From positions 104,960,255 through 105,024,254 of the forward strand of contig NC_073695.1 of NCBI RefSeq assembly GCF_029784165.1: a stretch of 64,000 bases of DNA. The letters are read 5' to 3'. Shown here one piece after another: positions 53,400 through 64,000 of the stretch (position 1 is its first letter; each line of letters begins with the position of its first letter). The position numbers were made by a program, and so were the translations under genes. The notes under the pieces were generated by a model, which worked only from the letters and a program-made list of their open reading frames with translations, had not been told where the DNA came from and did not search any database. The stretch is from Wyeomyia smithii. Lineage: Eukaryota; Arthropoda; Insecta; Diptera; Culicidae.

Positions 53400-54635
53400 T
53401 GACTCATTTTGACAACACATGAGCCGTCTAGTTTTGTGTGTTAAATCAGCTGTTTGTTTTATCACAAGGAATACTTTATTTCCACTGTCAGTGATAACGG
53501 TGATCGGTATCTTATCCGATATTCCGATATAAATTAATTTTTCGCATAACCAAAATTTAAAAAGTGTCAAGCCCCAATCATGACAAGCAACTTGCTATCA
53601 CGCATAATCAACAACCATGTTTGGAGAATATTCTATATCGTCTATGAACGATATCCTTTGTTGTAAAGTGAAGAATGCATGTACCATAACACAGATCGTA
53701 TTAACAATCAGAAATACGGTAATCTGTTAAAGTACCATATAGGGAATCGGCTGTTAAGTATAGTTACCATATAAAATGGGCGAGTTCCACGAACAACTTT
53801 TACGTGTTGGATTACAAAAACACGTTTTCATAAACTTCAATAGATATGGTTTGCTTATAGTAATTTGCAGTAAAAATGACAATCAAGCATGTTTTCCGAA
53901 TACAGTACAATATCTTTTTTTTCTCTGAATCATAGCCCAAATAGTTCTGTTTCTTTTTTGTTCATGCATTAACACATTGTTTTATAAACAAAAATAGTTT
54001 AATTCAAGATAACGTACATGGAAGTAGTGCTTACGTGACGGTTTCAACCTTGCCATTCCTTGACCTTCTACCCCGATTTTTTAAGTAAATGGTTACTTCC
54101 CACTTTCCACTTTTTGTCTGATAGAGATTTTTGACTCTGGGAATCAGAAGTTTTATTAGTTTTATTTTACATTGTAACTGTACTGTACTTACCTTTTTAC
54201 ATGGTTTTCTCGGATTTCGTCTTTTTATTTTAGTAATTTCGACGAAATTTTCATGCACTCACCGTTTTTCAAACTTCATAGTGCAACAATGGCGACTCGA
54301 ACTTGATGAAAATGACTACGTGGACTTGACAATTAAGACTTTCCTAGAGTTCACAACTACCTTTTAACAATACTATTTGAGTTATCGTCTATGAGTGGTG
54401 AAATGTTAGCAGTTTGCCCATTTTATACACTGTTGCCTCAGTATTTATTATAAGCTTGCTTATGTTCACAACTACATTTCAAAATAACTGTCAATGTCAA
54501 CGTACGAAATAGGTGGGACGATATACCGACTCCCCTAATCCATATATCCACAGGTCTTCACAAACACAAGAAAGCTGAACCATTCATGTTATCATTCATG
54601 ACGAGTAATACCATATTCTTAACTCTCTCTCAGTG
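53400..54635. other. Non-coding region between the two 795-bp MITEs
   Basis: No gene recognised. Short frames on either strand (for example around 54031-54367) overlap antisense and show no domain. Confidence 0.45.
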
Positions 54636-54640
54636 TGTTA

Positions 54641-55435
54641 CACTCAAAATAATTTTCACGTCATAATTACCGGATAAGTTATGTGAATATTTTCCACTAT
54701 CATTTTCACGTAGATTCTACGTGATTGTCATTTGAGTTCATCATGATCTGGTGATATGATTTATCCTATGAATTTTATACAGCAGACATATTCATTTTAT
54801 GTGAATTTCACGTAGATTTCAACTACCGGTAAAATGGAAAGCATTCGATTATCTGCTAGCTACTACGTTTGATACAACGTAAAATTTCCAAATTTTGTTT
54901 CCCCAATTAAAAGACGGCAAATAGTTTTTAGAAACTATAGAAATATGTTGCTTGATAAATCGCACGGCCATGCAAAATCGCCGATTCGTAAATGAATCAA
55001 ACGACATAAAAACGGACAAATATTACGACATTTGCCGGCGATAACTATTGTAAGTTGCAACTGCTTATGTATGGGAAACTCCTCGACCTTTGAACTAAAT
55101 CTGTGTGAAACCTGTAAGCTCAAGGCTTGATGTCAAATTCGTACGGTTTTTCGAAAGCTCACTTATTGGCAAGCCGTCGAGAAATTCTATTTTATTGTCA
55201 GAGACTGAGTTAGACAACAGCTTCGCCATTTTGATTTCTGTGTATTTTCACATAGAGTTCACGCGATACTTCTTCTATGACATTCTGTTTGACGTTGCCA
55301 AGTTACTACGTGATAAAAGTATGCCTGTGATTTTCACGTAGATGTTATGTTTGTCACATGAATCATGCAAAATGACAGAAAATGAATAAGTACAGGAAAT
55401 TTCACGTAACAATAATGTGAAAAATATTTTGAGTG
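54641..55435. mobile_element. TA-flanked MITE with CACTCAAAATAA ends (795 bp), inverted copy 2
   Basis: Reverse complement of 52234-53028 with only scattered differences and the same length. TA flanks at 54639-54640 and 55436-55437. The single 62-codon and 78-codon frames are shared by both copies only because the copies are so similar. Confidence 0.9.
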
Positions 55436-55507
55436 TAGCTTTGTACATGGTAAACCTAAAACTTGAATTTCAGTCGCTTTACATTGTACATTCGAGAATT
55501 TATAGTT

Positions 55508-55692
55508 TCGCCCCTTACTATGAAACTTTTTCGATCTGCTCGAAAGTATCGCCCTTTACTTCGCGCCTTATTTAGATCTGCTCGACAGTATCGCCGTTTA
55601 CTATGCGCCTTATTTTGATTTGCTCGACAGTATCGCCCTTTACTATGCGCCTTATTTTTATTTGCTCGACAATATCGCCCTTTACTATACGC
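55508..55692. repeat. 42-bp minisatellite, about 4.4 units
   Basis: The unit TCGCCCTTTACTATGCGCC, TTATTT, then GATTTGCTCGACAGTA repeats every 42 bases, the first unit being the most diverged. Because 42 is a multiple of three, one frame reads a 14-residue repeat (LDSIALYYAPYFYL), but the open stretch is only 60 codons. Confidence 0.9.
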
Positions 55693-55902
55693 CGTGTTTA
55701 CGTTATTGTATTGGAATACGCACTTTGCTTTTAATGTTTATTTTGTTGGCAACTTTGATTCCGCCCATTCATCAAAACGAATCAAGTTTCGCATTTTACT
55801 AACGTGAACAACAAAAAGGGCGTATTCCTCATTCTACTTCGTTTTGATACAAAGTAGATTTCGCCCTTAACAAACATCGTACTTTTTAATAGTTAGAAAA
55901 TA

Positions 55903-56803
55903 CACACTTAGATAATATCACCGAGTTCGGTAAAATGAATTACCGAGATTTCAACAGCTGAGATCTCGGTAATACATCAAAATACCGAGATTCTGTAAAA
56001 TCAACAATTGACAACTTGTCAAACTTTAACGAGATTCTCGGTGATATTTTACCGGGACTCGGAAATTTCAACTGTCGAATTATTACGAAAATTTCGGTAA
56101 AATTCACTGAAATACGCATTTTGCGATTTCTCAGATAAATCCAGGAAATGATGAAAACGATTATTTGTCCGTATAATTTTATTAATTATTTTGTCAAATG
56201 ATTCAACTTATTACAGCATTGGTAGATACGGAAGAGTTGTGTTGCTTCCTGGAAATAAAACAACGTCCATCACTGCAGCTTCCATCCTGCGAAGCGAGTC
56301 GTTAACCTACAAAATTGAGTAAGAAAAGAATTAATTGTTTTCTTTTAGTATTATATTTGCAATAAACACAAACAAGATCCGAGAAATAATATTGTATACT
56401 TACTCAACATTTTAGGTTAATCTGAATATTACAGATTTCTCCGGAATGATGATTAACCGCGAAACCTGTTCCTTTTACATCTAAACCGAAACACGAACAA
56501 AGCTGATAGTGAAGCTTTCGTTATTTTGACAGTTCTATTTTTCGGAATCTCGGTAAGAGCTTTTTTGGTTCAACGAGATTTCGGTTAAATGATGTCAAGC
56601 TTCCGAGATTCGGTATTTTAGTTTACTGAACTCGGAAATTTGCTGTTTTACGGATTTTTTTGGCAAACAAATTTACGGTATTCCGGTAAACACATTCGGT
56701 TTCCGATTTCTCAGTTATTTTGTTACGGAACAACGGTAAACGAAAATGTTTCAAGTAGTTCGGTATTTTACTTTACCGAGAAAACATTATGCAGTTAAGT
56801 GTG
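55903..56803. mobile_element. TA-flanked MITE with CACACTTA ends and ACCGAGATTTCGGT arrays (901 bp)
   Basis: The termini CACACTTA / TAAGTGTG lie between TA (55901-55902 and 56804-56805). More than twenty short motifs of the type ACCGAGA, CTCGGTAA and TTCGGTAAA in both orientations fill both ends. The central 300 bases are free of them. No transposase. Confidence 0.8.
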
Positions 56804-56961
56804 TATACGAGCATTTAGGTTAGGATAAGTTCTTACCCAGAATTCTGTAATCGAATATAATATTGTTGTAGGGCAATGATTTAGTGCTTACTGGTTACTT
56901 GGGTCGTGCTTTCAAATTTACCACCACAATTGATTAATTTACTCGAAACTTTTAATAATAA

Positions 56962-57394
56962 AGGTACGTTTAGACTATTAGACATGTCGGTCTGATTTTG
57001 ACTACGGCAGAAATCGGTAGTCTGCTCGATTTACCGTTCGACATACTTTGTCAAACCCGTTTGTATGGCGGTGTCCACACTGCTTGCACAAGTCGAGAGG
57101 AAGAACTGCCAAATGAATGTCATTTTTCCTCCATTTGAATATTTGCCAGGACACAAAAAACGAAAATGATGTTTGTTATGGAAAGCCAAAACAAAAAACT
57201 AAAAAAAATTCAAAGGTTGCTATGTTCTTGGAGTCGAACGAAAAATAGAAACGTTCATATTCCCTTCGACAAATCGAACGGCATGTCGAATCACAATATC
57301 GAATAGGTGTAAACGTAAACCAACATTGCATTCGATATATTTTCGAGCAATCAGCTCGAATCTGATGAAAAAATCAGATAGTCTAAACATACCT
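56962..57394. mobile_element. MITE with AGGTACGTTTAGACTAT ends, TSD TAA (433 bp)
   Basis: The ends AGGTACGTTTAGACTAT and ATAGTCTAAACATACCT are inverted repeats with one mismatch. TAA is duplicated at 56959-56961 and 57395-57397, fitting the PIF/Harbinger TWA preference. Confidence 0.85.
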
Positions 57395-57460
57395 TAAGTC
57401 TATATTCGTTATGATATTAAACATATTTAGTTTTAGTTGAATGTGCATGAAACATCACTA

Positions 57461-57705
57461 TCCAGCTTTTTACGCGCCATAATGGCGGACGCTATAATGC
57501 AAAGTTCGTAATAAATTACTCACCCTTTTGACAACTCTGCTTACGTCAGTTTGAAGTCTTCATACAATTTATCAAAAGAAAAATATATCTGGCAACATTT
57601 GTGTTGCCAATTTTCCAGAAATCACAAATCTGACGTAAGCAGAGAGGTTCGCACATTACGAACACGCATTATAGCGACCGCCATTATGGTGCGTAAAAAG
57701 CTGGA
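57461..57705. mobile_element. Foldback MITE F1, copy 2, TA-flanked (245 bp)
   Basis: TCCAGCTTTTTACGCGCCAT and TGCGTAAAAAGCTGGA are long inverted ends. Inner blocks ACTCTGCTTACGTCAG and CTGACGTAAGCAGAG pair as well, and CATAATGGCGGACGCTATAA pairs with TTATAGCGACCGCCATTATG. TA on both sides. This is the best preserved of three copies. Confidence 0.85.
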
Positions 57706-57845
57706 TAATGATCTAAACAGTCCGAAATACCTATATAAAGTTAATCATCTGTTACAATAGCAACTATAGTAATAGTTACATTCATATTCACCTATATTAT
57801 TAAAACCGGAAAAAGGTTAAGTTGCACGCTTGTAAATTTGTGACG

Positions 57846-58038
57846 AATCATCATACCCTTTTGACAACTCTGCTTACGTCAGTTTGACTCTTAATGTATT
57901 CCAAAAGAAGAACAATTAAGCTGGCAGCATTAATGTTGCCAAAACTGCAGAAATCATGAATTTGGCGTAAGCAGAGAGTTTCACAAATTACGAACACGCA
58001 TTGTAGCACCCGCCATTATGGTGCGTAAAAAGTTGGAT
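57846..58038. mobile_element. Foldback MITE F1, copy 3, left end missing
   Basis: It begins inside the element (CATACCCTTTTGACAACTCT) and ends at GGTGCGTAAAAAGTTGGA. The inner blocks are as in copy 2. Confidence 0.75.
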
Positions 58039-58325
58039 ATAAAATCAAGTTTTTTGATAAAAATAGATTGCATATAGTGGAAGTACTAGAAAGTTAGAAT
58101 AATATAAAAACAGGGTAACTAATAGCAGTTTTTCCGGTCATTAAGCAAAATAATCGTGGAAATTTCGATTTTACTACCACTACCACTACAGCGCCATCTC
58201 TTAGCATTGAACATTTTTTCGGGTGTCCCATTGCCTTGCCCATTGCATATGAGAATTCGCGTAGGTGCGAACAGTCATAAAAAACTTACTTGTGTCAGGG
58301 CCAATAGGTTATTGCGTTAGACTAA

Positions 58326-58529
58326 AGCCTGTAGTACACTTTTCGACCAAGCGTCAAATATTTGTCACTTTTTGACAGATAAAAGTTTGGTCAAAGATAA
58401 TTATTTGTCACTCTCCAATTTTTACATGGGACAAACACGGGCAAACAACAACCATGATGTCAAATAAATTTAACCATTATGTCAGAAGGTCAAATATTTG
58501 ACCATTGGTCAAAGAGTGTAATACAGGCT
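58326..58529. mobile_element. MITE with AGCCTGTAGTACACT ends, TSD TAA (204 bp)
   Basis: The ends AGCCTGTAGTACACT and AGTGTAATACAGGCT are inverted repeats with one mismatch, extended by GTCAAATATTTG / CAAATATTTGAC. TAA is duplicated at 58323-58325 and 58530-58532. Confidence 0.85.
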
Positions 58530-58539
58530 TAACCTTTCC

Positions 58540-59250
58540 TTATAGACATATTGCTGTAGAGGCGGGAATGTTGCAAAAATAATTCGCCGGTGTCGAGATA
58601 AAATGAAAACAATCGATCAAACAGCAAGTGATGCGCTATTTTTGATTTGTCATCATCATTGAAAATCGATTAAACTCGGAAGCAGCCGCCAGTCATCGCA
58701 GCAAACTTCACTAGGCAGACGTGTGTTGTTCGTGTACGACTTTGTTTTATTCCTTTTCTTTCAAGGTGGTTACGATTTTTTTGTCGTTTCTGAAGGTAAA
58801 TGATGTTAATTTTTTTTTGAATACGAACAGTTGCATACAGTTTGCGAATGTGATGAAAATCAGAGTAATATAACCGTTTTGTTTTCCCGTTATAAGGTTT
58901 TCCTGTGTTTGTCATGTGTATAGTGTTGCGAATTTTTACACTCGGCAGATGTTCAACCAATACTATCGCATAGAGTCGGAGCGGCAATGTTCCTAGTAAA
59001 GCTAAAATACATAACCATGTCTATTCTGAAGAAGCTTAAGGCTAATTGTAGAATTTAAAATCTTTGCTTCGAATGACAAGTAGAAGCAATTAAAATTGTA
59101 TCCCTTTAAATTTCGAAATCTAAAATTTGCTATCGTGAAGCGTTGGCATACGTTGTATCAGACACAAGTCTTTCGAGTGTGTAATTACTAATGAATATTT
59201 TACTATTCAAACGAATACTCTGGAGACCAATAACACTGGCAACTGTTTTC
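58540..59250. other. Upstream region of the LSM14/trailer hitch gene
   Basis: No repeat ends or coding exon recognised; probably promoter-proximal sequence. AT-rich with no evident TATA box near the probable start. Confidence 0.4.
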
Positions 59251-59257
59251 TTATATT

Positions 59258-59263
59258 TCAGTT
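59258..59263 (+). promoter_or_regulatory. tral: Possible initiator (TCAGTT) for trailer hitch
   Basis: TCAGTT stands at the boundary between AT-rich sequence and a G/C-richer stretch that looks like 5' UTR, 365 bp upstream of the ATG. Weak evidence by position only. Confidence 0.25.
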
Positions 59264-59622
59264 GTGTGCGCTGCGGCCGTTTTTCTCGGCAATCATCGAC
59301 CATCATCAGCTATCGTCATCGCCCAGCAGCAGTAAAAAGTCGTCCATCTTTGAATCGCCTCTTGATCGTCTGTTCGCGTTCACCTTCGCATTCGTGTGCC
59401 GTAAAGTGTAGAAGAAGGATTCTCTTCATTTTGAAGTGAAAGCGGATATTGCCCGAGTGTGTGTGCCAAGGAGACGAAAGTGGCAGAGGGAAGATTCCGT
59501 TCGTTTTCCGTTTTCCCACAGAACCAGTACAGAATTATCAAGTTTCGGTAGCCTGGCAAAAATTAGTTATTGAAAGTGCTTCAGATTGACGTGTTTAGGA
59601 GCAGCTCAGCTTACCAGCCAAA

Positions 59623-62600
59623 ATGAGCTGCCCGATGCCTGAAATTGGCTCCTGCATTTCGTTGATTTCGAAAGCCGATATCCGATATGAGGGGCTCCTA
59701 TTTACGGTAGATCCGGATCGTTGTACAATCGCCCTAGCGAGAGGTAAGCTGTCGTAAAAATGCTTTCAATCATGTCGCCAAAGTAAAGCAGCCATTGTTT
59801 AACAGCCTTTTTTTATGTGTCGTACGGGTTTTGTTCACCAAGCATTTCTTTTTGTCTTAATTATTGAACAGCAATCTAACCTTATTTTCAGTTCCTCTTC
59901 CCAACAGCGGAAAGCACTTTATTTTATTGGAGTTTTTTCTTGGAAAATGTTAGTTATTGGAAAGAAAAATGTTACGGGAAGTTTTTGGTTAGATTTTTCT
60001 TCTGCGGGAAAAAATTAATCGTAACTTGGAAGCTGAAGGTTGGGGGAGTTTCATTTATCTGTACACTCACACCACGTTGTGCTTTAAGTTTCGCGTGCAT
60101 GTGTGTCAAAATATCGGAATCGCAGCTATGTTTATTACTGTTTTATCAGCAAAATATCTGCTTTCGCCTAGCTTGCAAAACTTCGCAACGTTTCTAATGT
60201 GAAATTAAATAAATATGATAAACATGTTTTATTTTTCGTTTGTAAAATAATTTCATGCGTTGTTAATCTTAACATATTGGATAGAGATAGATATTTAATC
60301 AACTGGTTTTAACGTTAACTAGAATAATACATTTCTGATTCAATTTCAGATAATACAACAATAACTCTTAAAAAAATGTCGGTTTATGCCGCAGTAGATG
60401 TTCTTCTTTACTAACTATGTGACGTTTCAAAATCTTTTCTTATTTTGGCAACATCTTTGGCTGGGTTTCCTGAAAGTTACAGGACCATATAATATAGGCC
60501 AACCAGATTTAATACCAGCATTCATTTTTCATGAAAAGTTTGGTTTGAAAGAGATATTCTCAGCATTGATTAAGCCGAGCAAAAAGACGATTAGATTTTT
60601 TAATTGATTGGAAGTAAAACTGATCAGTGTTAAATTTTGGCATTATCGAGAAGACGAGAGGGTAAGTAAGGACGGCATAAATTCAATCAAAATCCCAATC
60701 ACATATCATGCCCTAGACTCGTGACCAGAGGTCGAAGACTGTTCATCTGTATTAACTATCAGATAACAGAATCACCTGTGCTGAAACCTGTGTAAGTTGC
60801 AATGGTCAGCATTTTGCATAAATTACGCTCATGCTATCCTTACTCGCTATTCCTGCTTCGGACATAAACTAAGGAGTAGATCCTAGCGATGAATTAAGCT
60901 GTAGGAAACAAGTTGTTTGCTTGTGAGAGCTCGCTGGTTTCGACGGTGGGTGGGCAGCCGGCTAGTGTAAGAAACTGTGTTTCGAGGAAATGATCCAAAG
61001 GTGTAATAATTTGAGGAATTCTTGGTAAAGCTTAATCACTAGCTTTATGAGCTTTGCGGAAACGGGATGCATTTATATTAGTTGACTGAATTTTAATTTT
61101 TATTGTCTCAGAACGTTTTTAAACCAACTCACTGTTTCCTAAATTTGTATGTAATTTGTGTTGCATGTAACACAACAGCATCTTATTCATAATTGAAACA
61201 AAAGATCATTTCCATATGGCCAGTCATGTGTTCCTGCTTAAAATGGCGTAATACTTAGTTGACCAGAACATTTCGTTAAAAATTAGAATAACATTATTTT
61301 TCTTATTTTAATTCCACCAGTAAAATCATACGGAACGGAAGATCGCGAAACGCAATTTCCGATTGCACCGCAGAACCAATGCTATGACTACATATTGTTT
61401 CGCGGGTCCGACATAAAGGACATTCGCGTCATCAACAACAACCCGGTGCCGAACGATCCGGCAATCATGCAGATGCATCTGCCTCCACAGCAGCAGCTAC
61501 CGCCAATGCAGAACAAGTTAGGTCAACCAGGCTTCCAGCCGCAACCAGGGTTCATGATGCCTCAGATGGGCCCCGGGCCGATGAGTGGACCACCTCCTGG
61601 GCACCAGCCACTGGCGCAGCCGTACGGTTCCTTCGGGGGAATCAACAATCTCGGAGGTATGCTATCGAACGATTTGGTTAATAAGAGTCCATTTCCTCCC
61701 GGTGGACCGGTTAGTCAAATGCAGCCCCAACCGCAGCAGCAGCAGGCGCAACAGCAACAGCAGGGTCCTCCGCCGACTGGTGGTAGTGCGGTTGTCACCG
61801 GTGGTGGATCTGCCAAAGCTCCTGGGGCCGAACTAGCAAACCTGCTGAGTGCAGATCCGCCATTGCAGCAACCGACACCTCCCGGTCCGATTGGGTCAAG
61901 CCACGTGGTATCCAATACATCGTCAGTGGTTATCGGCGCTGAGCTTAAAGATCAAGGTGGGGATGAGCGCAATCGAAGGTCTGCGCATCATTTTCGAATG
62001 CCTTCAATCGTTTGTTGGGTTGATTTTTTTCTCCATTCCTACTGTTCATGCATATTTTCCTTGCTTCGTAAATATTCTAGAATTCATTTTTAGTTCACTA
62101 TTTAGCATAAAAATTTGCATTGTAGTTTAGAGTTCTGTACTGTACAGGACTTATAGCGAAAGTTGGCAAATTTCTGCGCGAAAGATAAATAACTGATTAT
62201 CATTGATTTTGCCGAGATGATAATAAAACTGTAAACGTAATCGACCGTTTCTCTGCAAGATAATAGCTGCAAATTTTCAAACAGAAACATGTACCGAACG
62301 TTTGTTGATCAAAGTAGAGGTCAATTGCAGATTTCGAATTGTTCTGTTAAATGTCAACTGCAATACTTCCGTATCGTTTCATAATTGAATCCGCTCCTTT
62401 TGTATGAAACAGAATCTTTGGTCCAGTATTTTACAATGAAATTTGTCAACTTTGCAGTTGATAATCAATAAAGCTTTTACCATGTGTATATTACATGTTT
62501 GAAGTCGATGCCTTTTCAAAATGCATGCAAAGTGTAGGTTAACTGGTGCAATGCAAAAGGTAGAATTTTGGCTAGAAATAAAGGCATCGGTAAGTAGCCA

Positions 62601-63359
62601 CCTCAAAATGCATGTATAATTTAATGGCTGTCATATGACATGTATTATGATTGACCACATGGTGCCAGTTGCCTTTACAACTTACTTGTTCATCATCGTA
62701 TCATCGTACATCTTTACATATGTAATAAAAGAATAATGTGCGGTTATATGAGTTGGGCAGCTAGTAAAAATTGTTTTTATTTTTTTGAATATCATCCGTG
62801 ATACCGGCTCATCCCATCCCGCGATATTAGGTATATATACACGTTAATCATTTGTGATCAAAGATTCATTTTGTGGATTCTCTAGCTCATTTGCTGTAAA
62901 TGGTACCGATTATTTATTCCTTCTAATTTTTTGCTTTGCTGCCTGCTTGCTACTCATAACGTACTGTATTTGAGTTAAATTCTTTTTGCCTTCGCGTCTA
63001 AAAAAGCAAACCTTATTTTGACCACTTGTATGACGTTAGCATCCGTTTTAGATTTGATCGGTGGTGGAGGAGGTACTGGTGGATCGCGTTCGACTACGCC
63101 AAGCAATTTGCTGTCCCGCAAGAGTCCAACAGTAGATATGGGTGTCCAAACAAATCAACAACAGCAGCAGCAAAATCAAAGTGGTGCACAACAGAACAAT
63201 AGTCGCGATGCTAATCGTAGCGGTGGTGATGGCGGAAACATGGACCGTACAAATAATCAGCGCAATCGGAACAACAATCAACGAAACAATAACATGCAGC
63301 GGGAACGACGTGATTCGGCAAAGAACGATGGCGGACAGATGAAGGATGGTTTCAATAAG
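59623..63359 (+). CDS. tral: LSM14 family protein (trailer hitch homologue), first three coding exons, 3' part outside window
   Basis: Coding exons 59623-59743, 61321-61956 (donor inferred) and 63052-63359, joined by GT..AG introns with matching phases (1, 1, 0). The N-terminus MSCPMPEIGSCISLISKADI, RYEGLLFTVDPDRCTIALAR, VKSYGTEDRETQFPIAPQNQ and CYDYILFRGSDIKDIRVIN is a full LSm domain of LSM14 type (residues 1 to about 82). After it comes a low-complexity Pro/Gln/Gly/Met region with a polyQ run, then ...LLSRKSPTVDMGVQTN and an Asn/Arg/Gln-rich RGG-like stretch. The C-terminal FFD/TFG boxes must lie downstream. Known role of the family: mRNP component of P bodies and germline granules, binding the DEAD-box helicase Me31B/DDX6 to repress translation. 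The exon 2 donor at 61957 was chosen because it restores phase 1 and yields ...ELKDQ-DLIGGG. Confidence 0.9.
59744..61320 (+). other. tral: Intron 1 of trailer hitch
   Basis: The GTAAGC donor at 59744 and CACCAG acceptor at 61319-61320 bound 1577 bases. No transposon ends were recognised, in contrast to the rest of the window. Short frames within it are not coding. Confidence 0.75.
61957..63051 (+). other. tral: Intron 2 of trailer hitch
   Basis: The inferred donor is GTGGGG at 61957 and the acceptor TTTTAG ends at 63051. The exon 2 frame stays open 130 bases past the donor (to 62093), so retention or an alternative donor would give a different C-terminus. Confidence 0.6.
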
Positions 63360-64000
63360 GTGAGACAGCAACACTTTTCTCTTTTTTGTACCATAAAAAT
63401 ACTTTTTTTGTGTATTGCACAAGGGAGCTCCTAGTTTCAAAGTTATAGAGACCGCTTTAACATGCTTTCGAATCTCAGTAGAATCAGACCGTTCGGTGTC
63501 AGAGGGACTTTTACGTATGGGTCAATCCTAAGGCTCCCTCCCATTCCGCTACTTGACCTCCCCTCACGCTAAACTCAAAAAAGTCACACACTTGAAGGGG
63601 TATCCTCCAGGCGGTTGTGATTGCCGATTCTTGGTAGGAGTACCTAACCAAACTCGGTAAAGAAAAGTCGATATATAAGCTTGTAGAGAGAAGGGTAAAA
63701 TTTTAAAAATTCGTCACGAACCACGTTGACAGAGTAGTTTCTTTCCGTTATAGTCGGTTAGAGTTGTAGAGGTAAGCTCGGTCTCTGGCAACAACGATTG
63801 TACCATATCCTTCTTTCCTACCCTAACCGGCCGTAAGGACGTAGCCGGTGCCGTTAACGATCCATACAAAGCGGAAAAATGGTAAAATAATCTTACGGTG
63901 GTTCCTTGTGCAGCTTCACTAGATCCAAATCCATTACGGAGCAGCAACTACGAAAACTGCGGCCGTTCAAGCTCAAACTCATAAAACTATGTTTTTATTC
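63360..64000 (+). other. tral: Intron 3 of trailer hitch (partial), with repeat-like sequence
   Basis: It begins with the GTGAGA donor at 63360. The part from about 63480 is G/C-richer and has CTAACCGGCCGTAAGGACGT, which suggests transposon material, but no ends are in view. The 77-codon minus-strand frame at 63714-63947 has no recognised domain. Confidence 0.5.

Noticed and set aside
53010..53407. Overlapping frames on both strands through the GATAGCGG array
   Set aside because: They follow the minisatellite and its palindromic words; no domain, no conserved start and frames differ between copies.
63714..63947. 77-codon minus-strand frame in trailer hitch intron 3
   Set aside because: No domain recognised; the surrounding sequence looks like transposon material, so a gene call is not supported.

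Overview
This window looks like nuclear DNA of a culicine (Aedes-like) mosquito. The evidence is spliced genes whose proteins match insect families, introns of either about 55-90 bp or several kb, AATAAA signals, and a very high load of nested transposons: R1-, I-, Jockey- and RTE-type LINEs, BEL gag, tRNA-derived SINEs, and TA-, TWA- and 8-bp-TSD MITEs. The species is inferred, not proven. No prokaryotic, rRNA or CRISPR feature is present.

Three host genes are clear. (1) Uev1A, a ubiquitin E2 variant, plus strand, four coding exons between 15143 and 19408, with a 3.7 kb first intron full of repeats. (2) Cytochrome c1, minus strand, five exons between 50452 and 48381, all in phase 0, 306 codons. 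(3) The 5' part of the LSM14/trailer hitch gene, plus strand, exons at 59623-59743, 61321-61956 and 63052-63359, continuing beyond the window. There is also a decayed CRAL-TRIO gene piece (10769-11400) and an unidentified possible last exon (11846-12262) followed by three AATAAA signals.

Layout: 1-4737 holds the 3' end of an R1-like LINE, a 143-bp tandem repeat, a TA MITE, and a cluster of copies of one inverted-repeat MITE invaded by two hAT-type MITEs. 4800-10768 is a broken I-clade LINE interrupted in its RNase H domain. 10769-14200 holds the CRAL-TRIO relic, the possible exon, a SINE with a hAT MITE inside it, and another MITE. 14600-19420 is Uev1A. 21180-22215 is an RTE-like LINE relic. 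22300-34763 is one old LINE RNase H segment (minus strand) split by a hAT MITE and by a roughly 11.7 kb array of a second repeat family, which itself carries a 4 kb Jockey LINE and a 1.25 kb TIR element. 34944-42353 is a dead mariner-like element carrying a nearly intact 5.76 kb LINE. 42365-46608 holds LINE, SINE and BEL remnants. 48381-50452 is cytochrome c1. 50670-58530 is rich in MITEs, including two 795-bp inverted copies of one element. 59250 onward is trailer hitch.

The most interesting item is the repeat family with copies at 9598-10480, 17580-18214, 22984-34646 and 51796-53390. It has inverted repeats just inside its ends, a hairpin at one end, a minisatellite core, A/T-run targets without a clear target duplication, and head-to-tail tandem copies. 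These are hallmarks of non-autonomous Helitron-like (helentron/HINE) elements. The two inverted-repeat arms differ between subfamilies but change together. The family also carries a CCAAT motif and a TATA box, and one copy has a MITE inserted exactly in that TATA box.
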